NCBI RefSeq assembly: GCF_040115645.1
Contig: NC_089549.1
Coordinates: 1,860,001 to 1,924,000 of the forward strand
DNA length: 64,000 nt
Direction of reading: 5' to 3'
DNA from: Euwallacea fornicatus
Lineage: Eukaryota; Arthropoda; Insecta; Coleoptera; Curculionidae
Part shown: piece by piece, positions 35,497 to 47,800 of the stretch
Position numbering within the stretch: position 1 is the stretch's first letter
Layout: each line of letters starts with the position of its first letter
Translations under genes and position numbers: made by a program
The notes under the pieces: generated by a model
The model's database searches: none
What the model saw: only the letters and a program-made list of their open reading frames with translations
What the model was told of the DNA's origin: nothing

Positions 35497-37327
35497 ATGG
35501 CTCAAAAAATTCATATTCATAGTGCGTCCACATCTAGCAGAATAAGGCCTTTGCCGACCGCACAAAAATATTATAAGATATTTACCCCTGGCGAAGAAGT
35601 AATTAAATCAGCTCATACAAACTTTCTGAGGTAAGTTTATGAAGTAAGCGTCGCAAACGTTTACTTGAGTATTAAAGGGTGAAATTTTTTGTACTTTAAG
35701 TGGTAGACTCCTCACATTATATTTCAATAGTTATAAAAAGCTTTCGTCACCCCCATTGTAACCTATGCTAATGCCAGTCGAGGAAAGAGTTCTTCATAAA
35801 AAATATATCACATCTCAATAAATGGTATAAGGAGGTATAATGTAATTTAATAAAAATATCAAATTATGAAGTCAAGAATACACCATAGAACCACAACAGT
35901 CAAAAAGATTATACGCCTATTTGCCTTGTGCCTTGCCTGGCTTCGACTGTGGAGAACACACCAAGCTACTGATTTTAATGTTGTTGCAGTATGTGTCTGC
36001 CCACAATTTCAGTTCATGTATAGGAATCAGTTGAAAATGGAGCTTGAAACTATGTTTCAGCTGGATAAATTAAAAAAAAAAAACAAAAATATTCAAATGT
36101 TTCAGAAAGCAGTCATCTGCCAATATCTAAATCATGCAGTCTATATATATTCACTAGTCTTTACAAACACCTCAAAATGTATATTGGCCATAGGCCATTT
36201 GGCCAAATTTGAAAAAATTAGCATTTATTCTATAGAAGGTCATTTAGATCAAACATTTCTTGGTTCCAAAACTAATGCCTTTATCTTTACTTAAAGAGGC
36301 CATGGCACCTACGAAGAAAAAGGAGATTTAAAAGCGTCAGTTGCAGGAGTCAAAGAGCAAGTAAATAAACTGATTTCAGTGCGACCACTCAAGAGCAGGT
36401 ACAATGGACAGGTTGGAGAGGTTTTGGTCGGCAGAATAATGGAAGTGCAACAGAAGAGGTGGAAAGTTGATACTAATTCAAGATTAGATTCAGCTTTGCT
36501 ACTTTCATCAGTTAATTTACCTGGTGGTGAATTGGTACGTATATGTTTCTAGAAAAAAATATTGAGTATTGTTGTTGCTCCAGTAAGAAAAAATTGAAAA
36601 TCCTCAAAAGTAAATGTGCAAAATTTTACTATAACTTAAAGCGGGTTTTAAAAAGTAGATAAAATATGAATAATTTAGAGGCGAAGATCTGTTGAAGATC
36701 AACACATGATGCGCCAATACCTTCGAGAAGGCGACTTAATAAGTGCGGAGGTGCAAAGTGTTTTTACGGACGGTACCTTGTCGTTACACACCAGAAGTTT
36801 AAAATACGGGAAGGTGAATTTGCCAAATATTTCAGCCTAAATACGAAACAAACGTTTGTTCTTTGCTTTATAGCTAGGTCAAGGTATTTTAGTAAAAGTA
36901 TTTCCATCACTAGTCAAAAAATGTAAACTTCACTTTCACAATTTGCTCTTTGGCGTCAGTCTCATCTTGGGAACTAACGGCTACATTTGGATCAGTCCCC
37001 CCGTGACCAACTCGGAGGGAAATGAAGGTGGTTTTGTGCAAAATTTAGAAGAGGTTGGTCTTGATGCTATAATGTTATCCTATGTTTGCAACTTCGTTTA
37101 TCCAGGTGGTTTCAAAAGATACCAGAGAAGTAATGGGGAGAGTTAGAAACTGCATTTTAGCTCTTGTTCAGAGTTACATGATGCTTTATGATACTAGTAT
37201 TGTTTTCGCGTACGAGGAATCTCTAAAATATTCCGTCCATGAGTTGTTACTACCCGAGGCAATGTTGGATATTGCGATGTTAACACAGCATAGACTCGGC
37301 ATGTTGGAGGATTATGAGTTTAATTAG
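35497..37327 (+). CDS. Rrp4: Exosome complex subunit Rrp4 (EXOSC2)
   Basis: Cap subunit of the RNA exosome, which guides RNA into the 3'-5' degradation channel in nucleus and cytoplasm. Exons 35497-35630, 36297-36534, 36679-36813, 36874-37053 and 37106-37327 join in frame to 302 residues (human 293). The N-terminal part includes RGHGTYEEKGDLKASVAG. The S1 RNA-binding domain follows (VGEVLVGRIMEVQQKRWKVD, SRLDSALLLSS), then GDLISAEVQSVF and SLHTRSLKYGKLGQG. The KH domain contains LILGTNGYIWI, and the C-terminal helix starts RVRNCILAL. All are diagnostic for Rrp4 rather than Rrp40 or Csl4. Two AATAAA signals occur at 37816 and 37829. The gene shares its upstream region with XPNPEP3. Confidence 0.96.
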
Positions 37328-37353
37328 GGCGAAGTCAAATTAGTAGCTAAATC

Positions 37354-37756
37354 AAGGTTTTGTGGGATTAAGGTTGAAGCTTTTGAAAAGACACCATACT
37401 GCATCTTCTGTTGACGTTTGGATTCTGTATTTTAAGCCTCATCAGGACCAGGTGCCCCGAAAACCTAATATAATAATATCTATGTTTAGCTGTCTGAAGA
37501 ATATTATTAAAAACGATATAAACTGATAGAGATCAACAAGGGGTTATTTATTGGTTCAATGTACAAAGATCTGAACTTAAGACCTATTTCAGGTAAACAA
37601 AAACCACATTTTAATCTCTTTTGTACCTAGCCTTTTCTTATCTATTAGTTTCTCGTTGTGATGATGATGGCTTAAAATATACAAGCCGAAACGTTGATAA
37701 AAACACTAATGTAGTTTCTGTAAAAAGAATCCGTTCTTAATCTCACAAACCCTCGT
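37354..37756. repeat. Short element with inverted ends and a hammerhead-like segment
   Basis: Sequence at 37354 (AAGGTTTTGTGGGATTAAG) recurs in diverged, inverted form at about 37756 (reverse complement GAGGGTTTGTGAGATTAAG). Inside, near the right end at 37657-37700, is TGATGATGGCTT-loop-AAGCCGAAACG. This resembles the CUGAUGA...GAAAC core of hammerhead ribozymes found in Penelope-like retroelements. No coding sequence remains. It overlaps the likely 3' end of Rrp4. Confidence 0.4.
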
Positions 37757-37815
37757 TTACTTCCTGATTTGGATGGATCAGTACCACAAAATTTTAATTT
37801 TTATACTGGTTTGAT

Positions 37816-37834
37816 AATAAACTGTTGGAATAAA
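37816..37834 (+). terminator. Candidate polyadenylation signals of Rrp4
   Basis: AATAAA occurs at 37816-37821 and again at 37829-37834, about 490 bp after the Rrp4 stop. If used, the 3' untranslated region would include the inverted-end element at 37354-37756. Confidence 0.4.
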
Positions 37835-38809
37835 AAGGCTTTTTGTCATACAAATTTTATTACCTCATGTGGAAAAAAGTATAAAACTGCGACAATGTCG
37901 TTTAAGCACTCAATGTTATTATAAATACGACGAGTATCAATTACTACAGATCTGTATTAACGACCTTAAATGTTTATATACAGAGTTATTATTTCTAACT
38001 TAATTCACGTAAAATGAGTAATCTCTAGCAGTATCAGTGTTATTATAATAAATAAGATTGTAATAATAATTTAAGGAAAATTGACTTATAAGCGACATCT
38101 TTACCATTGCGATGCATCGAATTGAGATATATTCGCAATGGCAAAAATTGTTTGCACAAAGATCACAGTTGCCCACCACCAAGAAACCTACACCCGTGCC
38201 CAAAGGAAATTACATTGTGTTACGGCAATTCGTTTTAATACCAGCTAAATGAGTCTTGTAAAGAGGATTATATCCTCGTAATGCCTTACAAATCTCTAAA
38301 TTAATGTCTTTAATGTTGCTTACTACTTTTCCACCAGTCCACCGCACTTCTTATTTAGTTCCTAAATATTAGAAAAAGAGATTCGATTTTGCCGTCGGTT
38401 CAGACACAACAAGAAGTGCTGTGAAGTGTCTTTAATTTTATATGTTTCAGAAAAAATTCCCAAGAGCTGAAATTGAAAGCAATATAATTGTTTCTGTATT
38501 ATTGTTCAAATGGATGTTTTTTCTGAAACACATGCAAATATATCTTGGAGCCGCACCTTCACCTTGTCCCTGTGATTTTCGTAAAATTATTTACATTTGT
38601 ACAGCCCCATGAGTTTATTTGCTACATTTACCCACTTACAACCTACACAAACTATAATATTATTTTAACAGTATTAATTCAGTAAGTAATATCGTCCGGA
38701 TCGGAACAGTACGCTTTTTAGTAATCTTTACCACGAAATAATAGCTGACTACTATCAATAAATTGCAGAACTCTTGGCTAAATAATTATTTATTATTATT
38801 GCACGAAAT

Positions 38810-41800
38810 TCAAGCCAGGTGTTTGCCGGGATTAAGCCATTTTCGCATGTAGTAGCAGAATAAAGTGCTGATGTAGAGTAGAACCAGAAGAGCGCAGGTA
38901 ACGCCCAACGCTAATACTGAGGTTTTTGTAGGGCAAGGCTCAATGATCGTCACGGTTTTATCTGAAATAAAATAAACAGTTTAAAGGGCACTTTTTGCGT
39001 AGTTTCACACATAAAGGATCGTGTTATAGGAAGGTGAGTCACTGATATTTGCAAAAGCAAACCATGTAGGTAGACTTAGTTTAACGTATAATAAGGCAAA
39101 CCCAAACCAACCTTTGCCAAATTCTGCACTGAGGGGATCACTCTTCAAGTAATCTGACTGCTTCTCATCGCCTAAGTCCAGAACCAAAATCTCCTGACTC
39201 AGGGTCATGTCCTCTTCCTTTTCCTCATCGGTCTGGTTTTGGATGCTTCTCTTTTTCCTTCCCCATGACTCAATGGAATCCCTTCCCCATTCGCACACAG
39301 CCTAAACACAAAAGAACCATTAATATTTTACGAACCACTTGTCGAAGGCTCATTATTCTCACCGGTTCGCATGGTCCTAAGCAGTATTTAACATTGCACT
39401 GGAAGATCACCCCATAAGACTCTGTAAACCTGAAGGCTTCGTACACGGATTGGAGGGCGTTTCCGTCAGGCGTGAAAGCTGGGAAGATGCTGGGGTCCAC
39501 GGGGCAACCGTCATCATCAATGATTTGGAAGGTGCTCTTGGCGTCTTTGGCCATTGCCACGCAGCTTCTAGCGAAGATTCCATAGGGAGCTGTAACAAAA
39601 TCCATTTATTTCCCCTTCTGATCGGGATAATAAATGAAACTTACTGTCTTCTGGAATTTCGATTCTGAAAGTAAGTTTGTCTCCGATCCTAACAGTTTCA
39701 ACTTCTCTAAGACGACTGTCCAGGATACGGATTCTCGGTGGTGGAGCCTCAGGAGCGGAGGTGATACTAATAGTGTCTGGGTCTCTATAGAGCAGAAACA
39801 AGGATTTTAAGATCTTGTTGGGGATAAGTGCGGCATATTTTATATCAAGATGTAGCAGCATAATAAAAGCGCGCAGTTAATAAATTCTTCCTTTTTGCCG
39901 CCAACTATAAAACCTTTATTGCAATAATCTACGGGCATATCTCATTGAATAGAAGTTTTACGACATCAATAAAGCACGACGATGGTGTATCGTGTTGCTG
40001 TGGAATGTTATTTACCTATAAACCGCCAGAGGTGAAACGACCTTATGTTTTTTTTAGAGTTAAAACAGCGATATTTTTTCATAAATTTCACTTCAATTAA
40101 AGGAACTGCATTTTTCTCAGCTTCCGAAATGCCTTTGTGTGTGATGCTACTTACCTGATGGGCATCATTCCAAATGTGATATTTTTGGAAGACATGTCAT
40201 AAGTGCATTTTACTTTGTAGATCTTGTCAGCTTTTGTCATTACTACACTGTGGTGTTGTAGAACTACGGTGTTGCTGTAGACTCCCGTCTGAAAGAAGGA
40301 TATAATAAATTACAATTGCTATGAAAAAAATTCATTTACTAATCAAAATTGCATGCATTCTTTGTTGTTACATAAACTTCGTTTAGCAGTTTAAAAACTT
40401 GTATACAGAGTGATTCAGAATTAAAGTGACAAATAGCATGAGGCATCATCCAGCTTGAAAACTTCGTCGTAGTCTACCGAATATAACGGTTTTTGGAATT
40501 GAAATTGTATTATTCTATTTGTTTTGAACACGAAAGTTCCAATTCGTTTGAAATTATTTTATTTGGAAGATTACTCTGAAAGTTTATCATTTCCTCGATT
40601 TGCAGTAATTTTCATAATTTTTTCTAAATTTTATCCTAAATCTACTGCTGAAGTAGGGATGCAGCTTGGAATTTTTGTCCCGACTTTACTACATAGAAAA
40701 TTTCTACAGTTGAACTTACATTTTTCTAGATGTTATTGACACTTAATAATTATTTTTCGGATTTCTTAGAATTTCCTTAAGACACTTAGCATCTCCTAGA
40801 CGTGCCCCTACGCACCACTCGGCTTACGAACGTACTTTCCAAATCTGCCGATGATTGAAATCGACGCTACAGTCTTTCGGACATTTTTCAAAATTGAGAC
40901 TTTCATCCGTTTCCAATAGGATTTTTCTCAATTTAAGTTTTTATTTATATAAGTGACCCGAATGTCTTCAAAATTTTAGTGGAAACTGTCAATCATTAGC
41001 ATCTTCCGTTTTGCAGCTACGTGTTCGTCCTTCTTTGCAAAAGTTCCATGATCCATCAGCATCAAGCTTTCGTCTTGAATATACTGACTGTAGACACTCA
41101 GGAATTGAAACTATACTCTTCTGAATCTATTTGAACAAACACAAACTTTCGTTCCCTTTCGATATTTTTAATTCTCGAAGAGATGTCTAGAGAGTGTTCT
41201 ATGACGAGAGAAAAATATTCCAAGGGACGATTATATAGCTGATTCCCTCCAAAAAACAATAATTTAATAAATGATGGTCCGATTTTCAACTGATGCAGAC
41301 ATATTCTTGATTTTTAATGATATCGTTTCACATCTACTAATAAAAAGTAAAGTCAACGTGAATTATCTCTAATTCGCCAAAGTAAAACGGTAACAGTAGT
41401 AAAATAAGCCTATTTTTATTTCCAATAATGTTTACTAACACAGAATATGTGCACATGCTTTTGCTAATGGTAACGCGCTTGAAGCAGTTAGGTCGTACCA
41501 ATGTCGATTTCCAGGACGACAAATGTCCTATCATAGAACATTTATGACAGTTTAGCGAACTTTGAGGACGAACAGTTACTTTCTTCAGTTCCTTCTGGCC
41601 CCCGCGAAGCCCAGACCTCGCACCTCCGGATTTCCGCGTTTGGGGTTACCTATAATTTTAAGCGTGTTCGCACTTAAAATTAAACATAAAACAAGAACTG
41701 ATAAGGAGAATACAAGAAACCTGCGAAGTCATGCGCGAAAATCTGCGGAAAATTGATCGTTCTCTTAATTCGGTTTCTCGATGAAACAGTTTTTGCATTA

Positions 41801-44800
41801 AACATATCAATTAGTTACGCTCCATTTGCATTATTTGCGTTTAATATGTATTTTGTTATATTTTTTGTAATCAATGAATTGTCTGTAAACTATGAGTGGT
41901 AAGTGTACACACAGTGGAAAGTCGGTCCTTAGTTATATGCCCTTTTTTATTAGAAGTGAGCTATGTATATAATCATTCCTTGAAATACTCCCTCTCGTCC
42001 CTGGATTCTGGTAGATGCATATACAGGGTATATGTAACCACCAGGACCCAGATTTTCTGAAACTATAATAGAAATTATCACTCCTAGATTTGGACAAAGC
42101 CTAATCATACTGAATGTACCTTTTTTTGAATTGAAACTCCGTGGTTCTTTCAATCAACGGTACACAGCCTTTATATTGTACAAAAACTCGGAGACTTCCG
42201 ATACAAAACCGTCAATTTTCCATACTTTCCTCGGCATCATTATCACGAGCCATAATCTCTATTGCGCGAGGGACGAAATGTAAGTGGCACCAGTAAAGCA
42301 ATTCACGATTAAAAAAAAAATTGAAAAGCGAAGCCATTTTTGATTATTACGGTCACTTGCGAACTTACCACAGATTGAGTGTTGCAATCCTGCCCAGTCA
42401 TGGTCAAGTCTAGCCTGAAGAGGTCACTATTGATGACGTCCACATTGCAAGTTTCAGATCTGCCCAAAGCGTAAATTCTACCGTTGAATGGCTTATTCGT
42501 CCTGACTGATACTGCGATTTTGGTGTCCTTGCAGTTCACAGCAACTGAAGATTTAATAAAAATTGAAGATATCCTTAGGTCAATTAACAACTTAGCCGTT
42601 CGTCTTTCAGGCTAGTTGCTATATTAGGGATATTGTTCCGAAAAAACTTTCCATGTAAGTAGATGCGTTCACAGAACCGAGGTTGTACGGAACAATGACG
42701 AAGACTTTTTAATAGGCTGTCTAATAAATATATAAGACACACATAATTTTAAACGCCGACTGAGCTAATTGAATATAGAGTTCTGAATAAGGCATTGTTT
42801 TCAGAATAATATATCTTTGAACTCCGCGTAAAGCCGCACTTTACATTTTTTGTTGCAGATCTGCTTCAGTGCACGATACCAAGACTTATTGGTGTTTTTC
42901 CTTTGCGGTGTGTATGAGCATTTCTTTATACAAAGGGAAAATTAGGTATCTCGGCTTCTATTCAAACCGCAAATCAATCAGAGAATTTGCAGGGGTTTTC
43001 TTTTAATCTAGGAAATCTCATCTACTATGATTCGAACCCATAAACCTCTATTAGATTGAAGAGAAAAAGGCCTGTGTTATCGAGAACGCGAACCGCAATA
43101 CCGTTTTTGATATCTTCCGAGTAGCACACAATTTTCTTCAATAATTGATGAAGTTATAAGACGCTTTAATGTGAATGCAAAAAAGGGAAAGTCCGAGTGT
43201 GCGTACCTTCCGAAATTGACCTTCTACTTTTACGAATTTAGTTCGTTATCATCTAACTGTTGTGTATACGGAGATTTTCTAGTCCGCACGTTTTTACTAT
43301 CATGGTACTCAAGTTAGCAGGAACAAACTGACAGAGCCATCTTTGGGATGAAACGCCGCCCAACGAGGTCGGTACCATCGCCGCTGCCAAATGGCCAGGG
43401 GTTGGGGAATCCCCTTTCGGACTGGGGTACCTCCTCAGAGCTGAAAAGGAAAGGGGGAAAGAGGGAAAAAATGAGCAGTCGAGAAGTAGGAATTCGTTAA
43501 TTTGTTTTTCTGCAATTCGCTGATAAATTGACGTTTATTGACTACCTAAAATGTTCTCAATATTATTCAGACGTGTACAAATAGTGGAATTTGCAATCCG
43601 ATCAATCATGAAATGTCAGTATAGAGTCGCGTTGAACATGCAATGAAACGCATTCCTGAAGGGCTATGTAACAGGGAAAATTTGAAAAATTGTAGCGTGT
43701 CAAATAGCGTACGCTACTGAATTTTCGAAGAAGGAAAGTAGTCCAATATTTACCGATTGCTGTGGATAAATGGGAAAATTTCTAAATGAAATTGAGACGG
43801 TAGGGGACCTCAAATATAGAGCAAAACATATAAATATAAAATTTGTATCGCTCTCGCTCTATTTATTTTCATAGAAAAAAAACGATAGAAACGTTTAGTT
43901 GAATATAATAGTTTTTCCTGCAGAATATTATTTAATTTGAAATTGTCCTCTTAACATGAATATACAGGGTACAACATATTATGGAGACATTTTAAGGGGC
44001 GATAGGGAAAAAAGCTCATGGTCAAAAACGCACCATTTCCGATATACAAGGCGGCAAAGTTTCACGTTTTTTTCTCATATTTGGGGTTTATCTCACGTAT
44101 GCTTTCAATTCAATTTTCGAATATCTTCCTGTATGTGGAGGAAGTAGAAATTGCAGGATGGAACTTTACATTCAATTATGGAGCAATGGAAGTACTAGAA
44201 GGAAAAAAAATGGTTAACAACTTTAAAAAGCGATTTTCTGTGTTCATGTCAATGAGTGGAAAATGTTTTCAAGACATATTTTGAAAATGCTGTGATAATG
44301 AAAAATCCTCCATAGAATTGTACAAGTTCTTTTCAAATGATGTGTGTTATCTGCGGTTCCTTTGGCGCCACCATGTCTTAAAAATTGACCAAATAGTGAC
44401 TATTTTCTATTTTCGCTCAATTCAAGCGTTTTCTCCTCATCAAAGCAAAGCTAGATTTAATGCTATATACACCACCGTTCATGAATAAATGAATCCTATT
44501 ACTAAACCGCAAACTGCTTTCCAACTATGCAGATAATTCAGCTAGACTGTCCCTTTTTCATAAATAACTAACTCTACAACGGGTCTCCAATATATGGAGT
44601 GTATTAGGAACAACAATGCATAATACATAACACGATGGTTCTCTATTTATAGGCCGGTTTTGTGAATATATGATGGCAGATAGGAAAAGTGAGCTAACCA
44701 GGGCTTATTGAAAGCATGTTCATGTAAATTGCCCTGGCGGTTATGCGTGTAGTTGGGAATGCGTGGTGCAAGTTTATTGACTATGTTTTCTTAGATATTA

Positions 44801-47800
44801 TGTTCGGTTGTAGTAGTTTGTCTTGTATTTTCCTTTATGCAGGCTGTAGACGAAGAAAACTGGCAAAAAACAATTTTTATTGTTGCTTTTTGCATTGAGA
44901 TCATTACAAATTTACCCTTGAACAGAATCTTTCCAATGCTGGACCATTTCGTTCTCAATGAAGCATTTCTAAAAAGCGTTCAGGACTTGTTTTCAAGTTA
45001 AGCTTACCGTCGTAACATGTTCCAGTTTTGTCGCAGTTCACGTCACCAGATTTGGTTAGGTTGTTAAGGGTGGGATCTTCGGATGAGTTGAATACAACAG
45101 GGAGCGTGTTTTCTCCAGTTCCCGGGGCTGATGCTGATTCTGAAAGACGGAAAAATTTAAACGAAATAATCCTAAAGCTCATGACAAAGCAGTAAAAACA
45201 ATTAGATTCATCAATAAAAACAACAGGGGTAGCAACGTGTATTGCTCCGCGTCGATGCGATTGGGCATGCTACGGATCGATGCATTAAATTATTCCTGAG
45301 GATTTGTTCGCATTCGTCATAAAGTGTTTGTTCTAAGTCATTTATCTCCCATGCATGTTTTATCGGGTTCAAGTCTGGAGTTTTCGGGGGCCACGGTAAT
45401 GAAGGAATGCCAACTTCATCCAAACACGTTCGCGTTGACCTCTGCAATGTGTGGACGAGCGTTAAACAAAAATGTGACAAATGACGAAGTATTGTTAGGA
45501 ATTTTATCAATTTAAGCAAAAATGCTCCTCGTGGATACATTTTTTCTGTCAACGAAGAATTCCAATTTCCAAACAAAAAATTGTGTTTTCTATTTGAAAA
45601 ACGAAATAGATTCCAAAAGACTGGTGAAGGCGATTTTCAAAAAATTGACAGTGTAAAAAGTTAGCCGCCGAAAATTAAAGAGACTTTCTGCGATTATTTT
45701 TTTCTAGGTCTGTTCGATTCCTGGATATTTGGTTGCCCCACTTATCCAGAATTACCTGGTAATTATTCTAGTAAAACGAGCGAAGCTGTATTATTACTCC
45801 ACTCCATGGCTAAACGAAACTCCTTTGTAACCAACTGCTGTGTGACAATTTAATCGCCCGGTTAATTTTGCACTCCAGTGTGTTAAAGAGTCTCCCTGCA
45901 TATTTCTCCATTTAAATCCGCAACATTCATACGGATTGATGCTGGTGTGCCATAGCAGCTGTAAGGTCAACAATGGGTATAGCATCTACCTAGTTTTACT
46001 TTTTCAGTTTGCCGTGTGTAGGTGTATGAGCTGTTATTTTCCTCTGTACTGTAAAACAAACAAAGTAGACGCACGTTCCCTATTAATCTTTCAATTTTCT
46101 ATAAATCTTCATGTTCCAGCCATAAAACAGATATATGAATACCTTAAACCCCCTTTAAACCCTCTACAAATGAAAACATACCACACAGGAATCTCCCCAT
46201 GTGCGCTCCTTTTAAACGTCCTTCCATTACGTTTATTTTCCGCGATATCCTCGGTTTTCTTGCAGTTTGCAAGATCTTTTACGAGCAATATAACCTGTGT
46301 TTATAACGCTCTAAGATAACGAGATTCTGGAGACTCTAATAATCCTGGCTGGTTTTCAATTTTATAACGATAGTTTAATAATTTTACAGAGGAAATGGTT
46401 GATAACGCTGTGGTTAGATACCGCCTCCAGGTAATTCACACGGAGATTGTAAATTGATCCCGAAACCATAAATCTTAGGGTAAGTACAACATTCATTATC
46501 GCATTTTACTACTTGCTCACCTCCTGGAAACTATAAAACCAGCTTTTATGTTCATAAGGACTGCATTAGAGGAATTTAGCAAGGCTATCATTTATTGCCT
46601 TTTAGCGCTTGTTTTGTGTAGGAACATCAAAAGACACCGTCCGTAGAGTTTCCATGAAAAAAACGCTCTCAATACTTACTTTCACACACATTCTCAAAAT
46701 ATAATCCCAGTCTCTCTCCATTGTCGATCAAGGGGCGCTCAGCGTTCAAATAGGTGCTCGGGCCATCTGGAAGGGTTTTGTGGTCCAAGTGGAAGAGCTG
46801 GCAGTTGTACTGCGATCCCTAAAGAGGAAAAAGTAAATCATTTAAATCCCAGAAAACGAATGGATTTACTTGGGGCGGTCCCTTGAACAAGAAGCTTCTG
46901 CACAAGAACTCGTTTTCGATCTCGCAGGCAAGCCTGCAGGCTGCTTCAGAAGTCACTTGAAGTTCTTTGTCCGTGTAGTAGTGCAGGCCTGCGTATTGGG
47001 CCACTTTGTCGTCTGCCACCCCTATTCTGGGTGTTTGGAAAATTCTGTTGGCTATAAATACATAATAAAAATCACTAACGTTTCTAAGATAGCTTCCATA
47101 GATTTCCAGACCTTTGCAAGCCTGGTTGCCTTTAAGGCATAGGTTTTCAAAGTAGTCCACTCCTTGGGCGTCTACGAATTGGACAAATTGACCAGCCGAT
47201 CTTCGGTCTGTATCGCTGAGTTGGCATTGAAGGGTCACGTAGTTGTACTCCACCGATCTGCACGTGAATCGGTGCTGGAAAAACGAGAGGAAATTAGTAA
47301 TATAGTGTGAATTTTCACCGATTATACACCCGGAAAATTTAAGAAGATAGAAAATCAAACAGCTGTGTGTCTGGATTTCATGGTTTGCAGCTGGAAATAT
47401 TTATTATTAAAAGGTTCAAGAAATATCGCCAGTTTCATGGGCGGATCTTGCAACTGCACATCCACACTAGCTTCCTGGCTCCAAAGTGCGAATTACATTT
47501 CAGGGCTCTTTTATGTTGAAAGTCATTGGTGCAGGTGGTCTTTTTGGAGAGATACAATTTTTCAAAAATTTCGTTTTTGTAGGTGTCTCTAGGTGTGCTT
47601 TTTCGTGTCCTCAAGGGCGAGTCGACTAGACCGCAGCGCTTTCGGAGCTAACCGAATTGATCTATTGTTTTTAACCGTTTAATTATCAGCTTTCAGTGCG
47701 TTTTTCGGTTTTTTACTAACCTGAAACTTAGCCTCTCCAGGTTGTTCCCGTCCTGTGACTCTATTTAAGAACGGTGATTTCGCTCTCACCAAATGGTCGA

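Noticed and set aside
43015..43085. GATTCGAACC (a tRNA T-arm-like word) on the minus strand
   Set aside because: No matching acceptor stem, D-arm or anticodon arm at the right distances.
45936..46319. 127-codon + strand frame inside a ZP-gene intron
   Set aside because: Opposite strand to the host gene, no domain, and an ordinary length for chance in this composition.
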